From positions 271,684 through 332,045 of the forward strand of contig NZ_PNXQ01000016.1 of assembly GCF_005217525.1 (NCBI RefSeq): 60,362 nucleotides of DNA, written 5' to 3'. The position numbers and the translations under genes are program-made. The DNA comes from Paenibacillus terrae (GTDB lineage Bacteria > Bacillota > Bacilli > Paenibacillales > Paenibacillaceae). Shown here in pieces: positions 17,305 through 34,317 of this stretch; within the stretch, counting starts at the first letter, position 1, and every line of letters begins with the position of its first letter. The notes beneath the pieces were generated by a model that ran no database searches, was not told where the DNA came from, and was given only the letters and a program-made list of their open reading frames with translations.

Positions 17305-20271
17305 GTGATTAGTAAAAAATCCGTGTTCAAGAAATCTGTCTCTATGGTTATGTCAGCAATTTTGGTACTTCCTTTATCCATAGGCTTATTTCAGGCCGAA
17401 CCCAACCGTGCATCAGCTGCAACGCCAGAATCGACACGCTTTCTTCAATTGTATAAACAGCTGAAGGACCCGGCTAGTGGATATTTCTCAAAAGAAGGTA
17501 TCCCTTATCATTCCGTTGAAACACTCTTGAGTGAAGCTCCAGACTACGGACACCTAACGACCTCGGAAGCCTACAGTTACTGGATGTGGCTGGAGGTACT
17601 GTATGGTAACTATACTGGGGATTGGGGACATCTGGAATCCGCATGGGACAACATGGAGAAATACATCATTCCAGGTAAGGAAGAGCAGCCGACAATGAGT
17701 AACTACAACCCGAACAGCCCTGCTACTTATGCCGCAGAATACTCGCAGCCGGATCTGTACCCAAGCCGTCTGAGTGATCAGTATAGTGCTGGCAAAGATC
17801 CGCTGGATTCCGAACTGAAGGCAACCTATGGCAATAATCAGACTTATCTGATGCACTGGCTGCTGGACGTGGATAATTGGTACGGCTTCGGCAATCTGCT
17901 GAATCCGTCGCATACAGCAACCTATGTGAACACTTTCCAGCGTGGGGAACAGGAATCGGTATGGGAGGCTATACCGCATCCATCGCAGGATAATCATAAG
18001 TTTGGCAAGTCTAATGAGGGCTTTATGAGCCTGTTCACCAAGGAAAATAATGCCCCGGCACAGCAATGGCGCTACACGAATGCTACTGATGCGGACGCAC
18101 GGGCAGTCCAAGCGATGTACTGGGCTAAGGAATTGGGTTATGATAATTCTGTATATTTGGATAAAGCCAAAAAGATGGGAGACTACTTGCGTTACGGCAT
18201 GTACGATAAGTACTTCCAAAAAGCAGGAAGCGCTTCCAAAGGAAGTCCGATTGCTGGTACGGGCAAGGATGCCAGTTTTTACCTGATGGCATGGTATACG
18301 GCTTGGGGAGGCGGACTTGGCCAAAGCGGCAACTGGGCTTGGCGGATTGGCGCCAGCCATGCGCATCAGGGCTACCAAAATGTCGTCGCAGCGTATGCTC
18401 TGTCTGATAAAGACGGTGGATTAATACCGAATTCGCCAACGGCGGGACAGGACTGGGCGACCTCGCTGAAGCGCCAACTGGAGTTTTATACTTGGCTGCA
18501 ATCCAATGAGGGAGCTATTGCAGGTGGAGCGACGAATAACTCAAATGGTGACTATAAGGCCTATCCATCTGGCACGAGTACCTTTTATGGCATGGCTTAT
18601 ACTGGGGCTCCTGTATATAACGATCCACCATCCAACAATTGGTTCGGGATGCAGACTTGGCCCGTCGAGCGGATTGCCGAGCTGTACTACATTTTAGCCA
18701 AGAAAGGAGATACTTCGTCTGAGCAGTTTAAAATGGCTAAACAAGTGACGGAAAACTGGATAGCATGGTCCAAGAGCTATGTATTTGCCAACGAACGGCC
18801 TGTGACTGATGCGCAGGGCTATTATTTGGATGCTCAGGGCAAGCGCATTCTAGGTGGCAAAAATCCGAAAGTGGCTACTACAGTAGCTAAAGGCGAGTTC
18901 TGGTTGCCGAGCGATCTGGAATGGAGCGGAAAGCCTGATACCTGGAGCGGATTTGCCAATCATAAAGGGAATACCAGTCTTCATGTGGTAACAAAGAAAC
19001 CGGTGCAGGATGCAGGAGTGCTAGGCAGCTATGCTAAGGCACTTACTTTCTTTGCTGCTGGAACAAAAGCTGAAAAAGGAGACTATTCCGAATTAGGCAA
19101 GGAAGCTAAGGATCTGTCTAAAGCTTTACTTGATGCTGCATGGAGTTATAACGATGGTATAGGTATTACAACGAAGGAAGCACGCGAGGATTATTATCGT
19201 TATTTCAGTAAAGAAGTGTATATTCCGAACGGCTGGAGCGGTAAGACTGGACAAGGTAACACGATCCCTGGCAAAGATGCTACCCCGTCTGATCCGTCGA
19301 AGGGCGGTAATGGTACGTATTCCACCTATAGCGATATTCGTCCTAATATCACTAAAGATCCGCAGTGGTCTTATCTTAAAGACAAATACACGACTTCCTG
19401 GAACAATCAGACCCAAAAATGGGATAAAGGAGCTCCGCAATTTACCTATCATCGTTTCTGGGCCCAAGTGGATATGGCAACGGCTTATGCCGAGTATGAC
19501 CGTCTTATTAACGGTAGTGGACCAACCGAGCCTACAGCTCCCAAAGCTCCGGCAAATGTGAAAGCAAGTGCCGGGGATGCTCAGGTCACACTGAGCTGGA
19601 GCAAAGCGACGGGGGTGGACAACTATACCATCAAGCGCTCCACAACCAGTGGAGGACCTTATACCACGGTAGCAACGGTAACGGATAGCACTTACAAGGA
19701 TACAGGTGTGGTGAATGAAACCACCTATTATTATGTAGCGAATGCGACCAACTCCTTGGGAACCAGCCCGGATTCCGCCGAGGTCAGTGCCAAGCCTACG
19801 GCAGCAGCCATTCCGGCAACGGGAGATGTGGTTGCCCAATACCGCGTGGGCGACACGAACCCGGGAGATAACCAGATTCGGCCACTATTCCGTATTGTAA
19901 ACAAGGGTAAAGAAACTGTTGATCTGAAGAATGTCAAGCTGCGGTACTATTATACTGTAGATGGCGACAAGTCACAGGAATTCCATTGTGACTTTGCACA
20001 GTTGGGTAGTAGTAATGTTATGGGTAAATTTGTTAAATTGGATAAAGCCGTTACAGGCGCAGATTATTATCTGGAAATTTCCTTTGGAGCTGGAAGTCTG
20101 GCGGCAGGGGAAAATACAGGAGATATTCAGATTCGCATTAACAAGACGGACTGGAGCAACTATAACGAAAGTGATGATTTTTCTTATGATTCAACCAAGA
20201 CATCTTATGGGGACTGGAACAAAACACCTTTGTATATAAACGACCAACGCGTATGGGGCCTGGAGCCTTGA
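17305..20271 (+). CDS. Secreted GH48 cellulase with FN3 and CBM3 domains
   Basis: Processive exo-cellulase, about 988 residues. A Sec signal peptide spans about 1-38 (KKSVFKKSVSMVMSAILVLP, cleavage near ASA). The GH48 barrel covers about 40-740 with ETLLSEAPDYGH and TTSEAYSYWMW, the latter holding the proposed proton donor (about Glu88). Further marks are QWRYTNATDADARA and QTWPVERIAELYY. One fibronectin III domain lies at about 745-835 and a CBM3 cellulose-binding domain at about 840-988 (VVAQYRVGDTNPGDNQIRP). The GTG at 17305 was preferred because GGAGAGGG lies 11 bases before; ATG 17284 is possible but overlaps that site. It acts outside the cell on crystalline cellulose; no dockerin is present, so it is a free enzyme. 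Confidence 0.95.
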   Translation: MISKKSVFKKSVSMVMSAILVLPLSIGLFQAEPNRASAATPESTRFLQLYKQLKDPASGYFSKEGIPYHSVETLLSEAPDYGHLTTSEAYSYWMWLEVLYGNYTGDWGHLESAWDNMEKYIIPGKEEQPTMSNYNPNSPATYAAEYSQPDLYPSRLSDQYSAGKDPLDSELKATYGNNQTYLMHWLLDVDNWYGFGNLLNPSHTATYVNTFQRGEQESVWEAIPHPSQDNHKFGKSNEGFMSLFTKENNAPAQQWRYTNATDADARAVQAMYWAKELGYDNSVYLDKAKKMGDYLRYGMYDKYFQKAGSASKGSPIAGTGKDASFYLMAWYTAWGGGLGQSGNWAWRIGASHAHQGYQNVVAAYALSDKDGGLIPNSPTAGQDWATSLKRQLEFYTWLQSNEGAIAGGATNNSNGDYKAYPSGTSTFYGMAYTGAPVYNDPPSNNWFGMQTWPVERIAELYYILAKKGDTSSEQFKMAKQVTENWIAWSKSYVFANERPVTDAQGYYLDAQGKRILGGKNPKVATTVAKGEFWLPSDLEWSGKPDTWSGFANHKGNTSLHVVTKKPVQDAGVLGSYAKALTFFAAGTKAEKGDYSELGKEAKDLSKALLDAAWSYNDGIGITTKEAREDYYRYFSKEVYIPNGWSGKTGQGNTIPGKDATPSDPSKGGNGTYSTYSDIRPNITKDPQWSYLKDKYTTSWNNQTQKWDKGAPQFTYHRFWAQVDMATAYAEYDRLINGSGPTEPTAPKAPANVKASAGDAQVTLSWSKATGVDNYTIKRSTTSGGPYTTVATVTDSTYKDTGVVNETTYYYVANATNSLGTSPDSAEVSAKPTAAAIPATGDVVAQYRVGDTNPGDNQIRPLFRIVNKGKETVDLKNVKLRYYYTVDGDKSQEFHCDFAQLGSSNVMGKFVKLDKAVTGADYYLEISFGAGSLAAGENTGDIQIRINKTDWSNYNESDDFSYDSTKTSYGDWNKTPLYINDQRVWGLEP

Positions 20272-20299
20272 ATGTAAAATAAACATTGGGTGAGACGAG

Positions 20300-20345
20300 C
20301 GCAATGCAAGGAGGGGAGACCTCACATTGTATTGCGTCCGTTTTC
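20300..20345 (+). terminator. Likely terminator after the GH48 gene
   Basis: CGCAATGCAA (20300-20309) pairs with TTGTATTGCG (20327-20336), with inner GAGG/CCTC pairing, followed by TCCGTTTTCC. The T-run is short. Confidence 0.6.
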
Positions 20346-20442
20346 CAATGATATTTCTCCGATATTGTATATTCCCGTCGACACTCTTGTGGTACACTAA
20401 GATCGCTACATCATTACATATATGACCGAGGTGACCTGAGAC

Positions 20443-20946
20443 ATGAAAGACAATTTGGCACAGGCTCTAAATGAGCAAATGAATTTTGAATTTTACTCCG
20501 CTCATGTATATCTGGCAATGGCTGCTTATTGCTCCAGCGAAAGTCTGGATGGATTCGCAAACTTTTTCCTGGTACAAGCTGAAGAGGAACGCTTTCATGC
20601 CATGAAGCTGTACAAATATATTAATGATCGCAGAGGACGTGCTACATTGGCTGCATTACCTGAGCCTAAAAACAGCTACGATTCCATGCTGGATGTGTTC
20701 GAGCACGGCTACAAGCACGAGCAGCAAAATACACAGAAGTTTTATCGTTTGGCTGACCTGGCCCTGGACGCACGTGAGCATGCGACGATCCATTTTCTGA
20801 AATGGTTTATTGATGAGCAAGTCGAAGAGGAAGCTCTGTTCGACAATGTGATCCAGAAGCTCAAGCGTATTGAAAGAGATAGCAACGCTTTTTATATGCT
20901 GGACAGTGAATTTGCCCAACGCAGCTTTACAGCCCCTGCGGAATAA
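20443..20946 (+). CDS. Ferritin (non-haem, FtnA type)
   Basis: Iron-storage protein of 167 residues. It oxidises Fe(II) and stores it as ferric mineral in a 24-mer shell. Ferroxidase ligands are seen in NFEFYSAHVYLAMAAYCSSE (first Glu), AEEERFHAMKLYKY (Glu and His), the Glu of YKHEQQNTQ and the Glu of FIDEQVEEEALF. GAGGTGA precedes the ATG. Transcribed alone, with a terminator at 21013. No Fur box was confirmed in the short upstream region. Confidence 0.93.
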   Translation: MKDNLAQALNEQMNFEFYSAHVYLAMAAYCSSESLDGFANFFLVQAEEERFHAMKLYKYINDRRGRATLAALPEPKNSYDSMLDVFEHGYKHEQQNTQKFYRLADLALDAREHATIHFLKWFIDEQVEEEALFDNVIQKLKRIERDSNAFYMLDSEFAQRSFTAPAE

Positions 20947-21012
20947 AGCAACATGCACATTTCGTCTGAATGCTAAGGATATGGCTGGCATGGTATGAGA
21001 CGAGGAATTAGA

Positions 21013-21037
21013 AAAGCCCGGTTTTCGGGCTTTTTTT
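21013..21037 (+). terminator. Intrinsic terminator after ferritin
   Basis: AAAGCCCG, loop GTTTT, CGGGCTTTTTTT: compact GC stem with seven T. Confidence 0.92.
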
Positions 21038-21135
21038 GCGTTTTTTATGATCAGGTGCAGCTTGACACATTAGCAAATTCGAGAATATTATAGATATAAT
21101 GAGTCTTTAATATCTTTTTTAAGGAGATGAGCATC

Positions 21136-22056
21136 ATGATTTACGATTGTGCTATTATTGGCGGAGGCCCCGCCGGATTGAATGCAGCCCTTGTGCTTGG
21201 CCGGGCAAGACGAAGTGTGGCTTTGATCGACAACAACCAGCCCAGAAATGCCGTTACGCATGCATCGCACGGCTTTATTACAAGAGACGGCGTAACGCCA
21301 TCCGAGTTCCGTCGCGTTGCTTATGAGGAAGTACTGCGCTATCCGTCTGTCGATCATCTGCAAGCCGAGGTTGTTTCGATTGAAAAAACTGAACCCGGAT
21401 TTGAGGTGCTTGATTCGTCAGGCCTTCGCGTTCAAGCGCGAAAACTGATTTTGGCGACGGGCGTAAAGGAGATATTTCCCGAGATCGAAGGCTTTTATCC
21501 ACTATACGGAAAAAGCTTGTTTAATTGCCCCTATTGCGACGGCTGGGAGCTACGGGATCAACCGCTTGTCGTTGTGTCCGAATCTCCGGGCATCTATCAT
21601 ACGGCCAAATTACTCCTGAATTGGAGCAAAGATATAATCGCCTGCACGAACGGCCATGCCTCCCTGACATTCGAGCAAAAAAAATGGCTTCAATCCAAGG
21701 GAATTGTGGTGATAGAGAAGCTTGTTGCAGCTTTCATCGGACAAAATGGACAGCTTGAGCATGTTCAATTTACGGATGGAACTCAAGTCTCAAGGACTGG
21801 CGGGTTCGTGTCTCCCAAATTTGTACAAAGTACACCGTTTGCAGAACGCTTGGGCTGTGAAAAGCTGGGGTCGGGCGGGATCAAGACGGATGAATCAGGA
21901 AGAACCTCTATACCTGGTGTATACGCCGCCGGGGATTCTTCATACTTCATGCCTTCCCAATTGATTTTTGCCGCAGCCGACGGCAGCCGAACTGGTATGT
22001 GCGTTAACATGGATTTGACGGAGGAAGATTTTGCAATTCGGGGTCACTTTCGCTAG
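21136..22056 (+). CDS. Thioredoxin reductase-like FAD/NAD(P) oxidoreductase
   Basis: Two-dinucleotide-binding-domain flavoprotein, about 306 residues. FAD-binding CAIIGGGPAGLNAALVLGRA is at the N-terminus (glycine motif IGGGPAG), LILATGV lies at the end of the first domain, redox-active CPYC at 131-134 (NCPYCDGWEL) and the second FAD motif GVYAAGDSS near the C-terminus. The NADPH domain lacks a clear GxGxxA motif (VVVSESPGIYHTA), a variation known in this YpdA-like or TrxB-like subgroup. ATG 21136 is preferred over 21127, since AAGGAGATGAGC must precede the start. The natural electron acceptor is unknown; no thioredoxin gene is adjacent. Confidence 0.88.
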   Translation: MIYDCAIIGGGPAGLNAALVLGRARRSVALIDNNQPRNAVTHASHGFITRDGVTPSEFRRVAYEEVLRYPSVDHLQAEVVSIEKTEPGFEVLDSSGLRVQARKLILATGVKEIFPEIEGFYPLYGKSLFNCPYCDGWELRDQPLVVVSESPGIYHTAKLLLNWSKDIIACTNGHASLTFEQKKWLQSKGIVVIEKLVAAFIGQNGQLEHVQFTDGTQVSRTGGFVSPKFVQSTPFAERLGCEKLGSGGIKTDESGRTSIPGVYAAGDSSYFMPSQLIFAAADGSRTGMCVNMDLTEEDFAIRGHFR

Positions 22057-22189
22057 GTTATCGTTATTTTAAATATACCTATAGAAAAAATTAATTTGTC
22101 GCTGGATTGTGAGCATGCTACAGTTATTTTATCTTTTATTCCTGATTAAGTAGATAGGATTAATATTTTTTATGGAGAGGCGGGTTAAC

Positions 22190-22738
22190 ATGAGCGAAAT
22201 CTATCGTCTGGCACAACAGGAAGATGCGGAAAGATTGCAGTACGTGACTTATGAGGCGTACGAAACGATTCGGCAGTTGGAGCTTAAATGGCCTGCCGCT
22301 CAGGCGGACATTCCTATCATTCAGGAGAATATTAAAAATAATGACTGCTACGTGCTGGAAGTCGATGGTGTAATTGAGGCTACAGTTAGTCATCTCAAAA
22401 ATAGAGCTCTTAATTTTATAACGGATCTCCCCTTTGTCATGTGGTTTGCCGTCAATCCGGCTGCTCAGGGCAAGGGCTACGGACGCAAGCTGCTCAACTG
22501 GGTAGAGCAGACTATAATCCGTGATCAGGTGGGAGCTCCTGCCGTTACGCTGGCAACAGCCGAAAAGCATCCCTATCTGTTGTCTATGTATGAGCGTTGG
22601 GGGTATGAGCGTATTCATGCATTTGACCATGGTACAGGAGACGGAACGATGCATTTATTGCGTAAAGTTGTGAATCCGGAATTATTTAAAACGTATATTC
22701 GTGAAAAAAACGAAGCCGAGACTGCTAACCGTAATTAG
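22190..22738 (+). CDS. GNAT family N-acetyltransferase
   Basis: Acetyl-CoA dependent acyltransferase of about 182 residues. The acetyl-CoA pyrophosphate loop is seen in FAVNPAAQGKGYGRKLLNWVE (key part QGKGYG) and beta-4 in VMWFAVNP. The late YPYLLSMYERWGYE-like segment (LLSMYERWGYERI) is the usual motif B. GGAGAGGCGGG precedes ATG 22190. The acceptor substrate cannot be predicted. It may be cotranscribed with the monooxygenase gene 57 bp downstream. Confidence 0.85.
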   Translation: MSEIYRLAQQEDAERLQYVTYEAYETIRQLELKWPAAQADIPIIQENIKNNDCYVLEVDGVIEATVSHLKNRALNFITDLPFVMWFAVNPAAQGKGYGRKLLNWVEQTIIRDQVGAPAVTLATAEKHPYLLSMYERWGYERIHAFDHGTGDGTMHLLRKVVNPELFKTYIREKNEAETANRN

Positions 22739-22795
22739 AGCCGATACCTGGGATGGGACGAAGCGGATTCATTCTCCGAAAGGGGGGTTCATGAA

Positions 22796-23914
22796 ATGAA
22801 GTTTGCGTTATTCAGTCTGATGGCTAATCTGCCTAATGCGATTACCGGGGAAGCCTGGAGCTCGCAGCAAAAAATCCAAAATGTAATCAAGCAGGCTGTT
22901 CTCGCAGAGGAGCTTGGTTTTGATGCATACGGTGTGGGGGAGAGGCACGGTGCGCCATTTCTGTCATCCTCACCCCCGCTCGTGCTGACCGCTATTGCGG
23001 CGAAAACCGAACGGATTCGTCTGCTGACTATGGTGACGGTGCTTAGCGTGCTGGACCCGGTGCGCGTGGCAGAAGACTATGCGACGTTGGATCATTTATC
23101 GGGTGGAAGATTAGAGATTATTATTGGGAAAGGAAATGATCCGCGCCATTATCCGTTATTTGGAATTACAGAGGAAGAACAGTGGGACTCGCTTGCCGAG
23201 CGCTATCGTTTGCTCAAACGATTGTGGAGTGAGGAAGAGGTGACGTGGGAAGGAAGCTATCGTCCACCGTTGCATCAAGTCACGACACAGCCGCGGCCGT
23301 ATCAGCAGCAGATTCCCATCTGGCATGGCAGTGCTTCCAGTACACGATCGACCGAACTGGCCGCGCAATACGGGGAGCCGATATTTTCCTCAAATTCTTT
23401 CCACCCGCAGGCCAAGTATAAAGCGCTCATTGATCATTACCGGGAACGACTGGCTTATTACGGGCATGATCCGTCTCAGGCTGTGATTGGTGCCGGAGCA
23501 GGGAGTCTGTATCTGGCAGATACGGATGAGGAAGCGATTCGACGGTATCGTCCTTATTATGATGCCTACCACTTGACAGCGGCAGCTCAGCACAATCAGT
23601 CGCCCTTCACGAGTCTGGAGGATAATATTCGTAACGGTCCTGTTCTGATCGGCTCTGCGGAGAGCGTTCTTGAAAAAATACGGAACTATCATACCGCGTT
23701 TGGTCACCAGGTACTCAGCATCAGCGTAGACGGGCTGGATGAGCAGGAGCAGCTCGAACAGCTACATCGGTTTAGCGAGAATATCATACCGGTGCTGCGG
23801 CGGGAAATTCCGAGCACGATTTGGCAGCATGGGCCGAATTTGGATGATGGAAGCAGGTCGATTATCCCTGTAAAAAATGATGCGCCACCCATATCTCCTA
23901 TTTTTCAACTATAG
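22796..23914 (+). CDS. LLM-class flavin-dependent oxidoreductase
   Basis: Luciferase-like monooxygenase, 372 residues, using FMNH2 or F420-like reduced flavin. The TIM-barrel marks are LGFDAYGVGERHG, TERIRLLTMVTVLSVLDPVRVAEDYATLDHLS (recognised through DPVRVAEDYA and SGGRLEIIIGKG), and the C-terminal GPVLIGSAESVLEKI. AAAGGGGGG lies before the ATG. The substrate is unknown. A terminator follows the gene. Confidence 0.9.
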   Translation: MKFALFSLMANLPNAITGEAWSSQQKIQNVIKQAVLAEELGFDAYGVGERHGAPFLSSSPPLVLTAIAAKTERIRLLTMVTVLSVLDPVRVAEDYATLDHLSGGRLEIIIGKGNDPRHYPLFGITEEEQWDSLAERYRLLKRLWSEEEVTWEGSYRPPLHQVTTQPRPYQQQIPIWHGSASSTRSTELAAQYGEPIFSSNSFHPQAKYKALIDHYRERLAYYGHDPSQAVIGAGAGSLYLADTDEEAIRRYRPYYDAYHLTAAAQHNQSPFTSLEDNIRNGPVLIGSAESVLEKIRNYHTAFGHQVLSISVDGLDEQEQLEQLHRFSENIIPVLRREIPSTIWQHGPNLDDGSRSIIPVKNDAPPISPIFQL

Positions 23915-23943
23915 TTGTTGACTGTTCAATCACCTTATTTCAT

Positions 23944-23972
23944 AAAAAGCCTCCGAGTTTAGGAGGCTTTCA
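23944..23972 (+). terminator. Intrinsic terminator after the LLM gene
   Basis: AAAGCCTCC, loop GAGTTTA, GGAGGCTTTC. Confidence 0.85.
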
Positions 23973-24149
23973 GGTCCGTTGCGACCAGAGAGATAAGGTT
24001 TTTTTGTATTGGAAATACATGAAGAAGCAAATTGACAGAAACAAGTAAAAAGAGTAACGTGAATTTTATATCATTTAAATCTTACATATTTCATCGGATT
24101 AATATATTTCGAATCTTATAGAGATCTGATGATTGGAGGAGGAATTGTT

Positions 24150-26159
24150 TTGAGCGACTCGCAAACCAGTATAGCTAAACGACATATAACAGCAGAGGAT
24201 TTATATCAACTTCGGTGGGTCAGCGATCCTGCTGTGCATCCAGGTAACGGTGCAGTCGCTTACGTCGAGCAGTATATTAATGAAGACCGGATAGACTATA
24301 ATTCTGACATTTGGCTTTTGCCATCAGAAAACTCCGAGCCGTTGCCCTTCACATATGGGCCGAAAGACAAATCACCTGTCTGGTCACCTGATGGATCACA
24401 GCTTGCTTTTCTCCGTACGCTGAAAGGTAAGCGTCAGGTATGGATCATTCCAGCTAGCGGAGGAGAGGCTCGGCAGCTTACATGGGCAGGGAAAGGCGTT
24501 CATTCATTGGCTTGGTCACCGGACGGATCCTACATATCCTTTGTCGCAAAAACCACAGAGAGTCTGTCATCCCCGACATCAGTGCAGCCGGAAGGACAGG
24601 TCGTTAATCGAACAAAAGCCAAGTCAGATGGCTACGGGCTATGGGATAATACACGTAATCACTTATATGTGACTGATGTAAATTCAGGGGACACCGTCCA
24701 ACTAACGTTCGGCGCGTATGACGTCGCGGAACCTGTCTGGTCGCCGGATGGCAAACTTATTTTATTCGTGGCCAGAATAGCGGAGCATGCAGAAGAGGAT
24801 ACGGATTTACGCAAGCAAAATGATTTGTTTACGATAGCTCCTGCTATTTCAAAAGGAAATGCGGAAGCACCGCGAAAGCTAACCTTCTCCGAACTGCAAA
24901 TCGAGAGTGCTGAATACTCTCCCGATGGTTCAACGATTGCCTTTTACGGACATGATCGACATGCTAAAGACGCGACCCAGACCCGATTATACATCCTCCC
25001 TTCGAGTGGTGGCTTGGCAGTATGCATTAGTGAAACGCTGGACGCACACCTCGGTAACGCGGGTATGAGCGATATGCGCTCACACCTTCATGTAGGGCCA
25101 CCACGTTTTAGTATGGACGGTCAATCCCTATATACGCTTGTAACCCGTGAAGGGAATGTGCATATATATCAGTTTGCACTTGATGGAAGCTTTACAGTTT
25201 TGACGCAGGGAGACAGAGAAATTTATCAGTTCACGCTCACCCCGGATGAGCAGCATATCATTGCAGCTTCAACTCATGTGACATTGCCAGGCGATTTGTT
25301 TCGAATTGCGATCTCTTCCGGGACAGAGGAACGACTGACGCAGGTGAATGACTTGCTGCTGGAAGAGATCGGGTTAAGTGTGCCCGAGAGCTTCTGGACT
25401 GAGGTCGAGGATGGTCGGAGGGTCCAGGGATGGGTGATGAAGCCAGTCGGTTTTGGGGAGGGAGTTACCTATCCCGCCATTTTGGAAATCCATGGCGGTC
25501 CCCATGCGATGTATTCCCACTCTTTTTTTCATGAGTTTCAGTTGCTAGCAGCGCAGGGATATGCGGTCATTTACACAAATCCGGGGGGAAGCAGGGGGTA
25601 TGGCCAGTCTTTTACCAATGTCGTTCTTGGCGAGTACGGTGGACGAGATTACACGGACTTGCTGAGTGCGGTGGATGAGGCCATTCGGCAGTTTCCATTC
25701 ATTCATCCAGAACGACTAGGTGTTACGGGGGGAAGCTACGGAGGCTTTATGACTAACTGGATTGTCGGTCACACAGACCGTTTCCGTGCAGCCGTGACCC
25801 AGCGCTCCATATCCAACTGGCTATCCATGTATGGCGTGAGCGACATTGGCTACTCATTTACAGAAGACGAGGTCGGCGGCAATCCTTGGGACGATTTCGA
25901 GGTCTTATGGAGACAATCTCCACTGGCATATGTTAAGCAAATAAATACACCACTGCTTATTTTGCACGGGGAGCAGGATCTTCGTTGTCCCATTGAGCAG
26001 GGAGAGCAGCTATTTACAGCACTACGGCGATTGGGTAAATCCACGCAATTTGTTCGTTTTCCAGCCTCAAGCCATGAGCTTTCACGAAAAGGGCATCCGC
26101 AGCTTCGTGTGGAACGACTGCAACGCATTTCAAATTGGTTTGTCAAGCACCAGATATAA
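24150..26159 (+). CDS. S9 family serine peptidase (prolyl oligopeptidase/acylaminoacyl peptidase, YuxL-like)
   Basis: Cytosolic oligopeptidase, about 669 residues. The N-terminal seven-bladed propeller (about 20-400) shows repeated WSPDG motifs (SPVWSPDGSQLAF, LAWSPDGSYISF, PVWSPDGKLILF, YSPDGSTIAF). The C-terminal alpha/beta hydrolase domain has HGGPH as oxyanion element, Ser529 in GGSYGGFM, Asp610 in GEQDLRCP and His642 in SSHELS. TTG 24150 was chosen because GGAGGAGGAA sits just before it; the in-frame ATG 24129 lies upstream of that site. It probably cleaves short peptides. Stands alone. Confidence 0.92.
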   Translation: MSDSQTSIAKRHITAEDLYQLRWVSDPAVHPGNGAVAYVEQYINEDRIDYNSDIWLLPSENSEPLPFTYGPKDKSPVWSPDGSQLAFLRTLKGKRQVWIIPASGGEARQLTWAGKGVHSLAWSPDGSYISFVAKTTESLSSPTSVQPEGQVVNRTKAKSDGYGLWDNTRNHLYVTDVNSGDTVQLTFGAYDVAEPVWSPDGKLILFVARIAEHAEEDTDLRKQNDLFTIAPAISKGNAEAPRKLTFSELQIESAEYSPDGSTIAFYGHDRHAKDATQTRLYILPSSGGLAVCISETLDAHLGNAGMSDMRSHLHVGPPRFSMDGQSLYTLVTREGNVHIYQFALDGSFTVLTQGDREIYQFTLTPDEQHIIAASTHVTLPGDLFRIAISSGTEERLTQVNDLLLEEIGLSVPESFWTEVEDGRRVQGWVMKPVGFGEGVTYPAILEIHGGPHAMYSHSFFHEFQLLAAQGYAVIYTNPGGSRGYGQSFTNVVLGEYGGRDYTDLLSAVDEAIRQFPFIHPERLGVTGGSYGGFMTNWIVGHTDRFRAAVTQRSISNWLSMYGVSDIGYSFTEDEVGGNPWDDFEVLWRQSPLAYVKQINTPLLILHGEQDLRCPIEQGEQLFTALRRLGKSTQFVRFPASSHELSRKGHPQLRVERLQRISNWFVKHQI

Positions 26160-26220
26160 CACGTCATCCGTTTCTTGTACTTACGACACAGAAATTTTTA
26201 CAAAAATTCATTAAAAAAAT

Positions 26221-26265
26221 TACAAACAATGCCTGATTTTCATACAAAAGAGGGTATTGTTTGTA
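26221..26265. repeat. Inverted repeat between the S9 gene and the PKS promoter
   Basis: TACAAACAAT (26221-26230) and ATTGTTTGTA (26256-26265) pair perfectly, extended inward by GCCT/AGGG. No T-run follows on the plus strand. It may end the S9 transcript or be a binding site about 110 bp ahead of the PKS -35. Confidence 0.45.
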
Positions 26266-26374
26266 TAATATACTTATACATTATAAATTTATACTTTAAT
26301 TTACTTTTGTGTTTATAAAATACTATTAGTCTCTATTTATTTATTTTTTTCCATTAAAGGAATTTGAAAAAATA

Positions 26375-26403
26375 TTGACTTTTTTCGAGTCCATATTTAT
26401 TAT
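26375..26403 (+). promoter_or_regulatory. Promoter of the transacylase-PKS operon
   Basis: TTGACT at 26375-26380 and TATTAT at 26398-26403, spacer 17 bp, in a very AT-rich stretch. A second TATAAT follows at 26403-26408. Confidence 0.65.
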
Positions 26404-26409
26404 ATAATT

Positions 26410-26786
26410 AAAATATTTCACAATTAAACCTTGCTTTTGGAATGAAATTGCGTTGTTTTCGGTATTTTCTCGACACACTCATCTATGATACTAGATTCTT
26501 AGGTCCCAACCTAAGTCTTTAGTCCACTCCGAGCTTTTCACACTTCTAAGCTTTTCACACACATCTGAATTTATATCCAATTACACTACGTTTGGCAATT
26601 TAATCACCAAATTAAATCTTAAATTGTCGCTTATTTCTTTTCTTGTCAACCTTACAACCTTGCTTTGTCATGGTTTGTTGTATCCATCTCCATATTTTCA
26701 CATTTCCATACATATGTACATTAACACCTGAATCGTAAAAACATTTTTGTTTTGCCACATCTTTGTGGGGAGGAAAGGGGTTTGGT
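26410..26786 (+). other. About 375-nt G-poor, C-rich untranslated leader of the PKS operon
   Basis: No gene is seen here. Hand count over 26461-26760 gives about 30 G and 72 C in 300 bases, a strong skew. It has little potential for stable hairpins apart from GGTCCCAACCTAAG-like short repeats near 26500. C-rich G-poor RNA is what Rho factor prefers, and long leaders are also used by NusG-paralog antiterminators in some PKS operons. Both ideas are inference. Confidence 0.5.
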
Positions 26787-34145
<7,359 letters not shown>

Positions 34146-34153
34146 GCCACGCA

Positions 34154-34192
34154 TGCCAAATGTCAGGCCTTATCATAGGGCCTGGCATTTTT
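34154..34192 (+). terminator. Terminator ending the PKS operon
   Basis: TGCCA...AGGCC (34154-34169) pairs with GGCCTGGCA (34179-34187), followed by TTTTT. Confidence 0.82.
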
Positions 34193-34317
34193 AGTATGTC
34201 TGGCTTCGCCACGTCGAGGCAGATCATTTTGGTGCTGGTGTTGGAGCATCGTTTATGGTTATCATAGACGAAGGTGTGAATCTATCGTTTATATTCGGAT
34301 ACAAAAGGAGATACAAG

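Noticed and set aside
17554..18378. 274-codon minus-strand frame inside the GH48 gene
   Set aside because: Antisense shadow of the cellulase; no family features.
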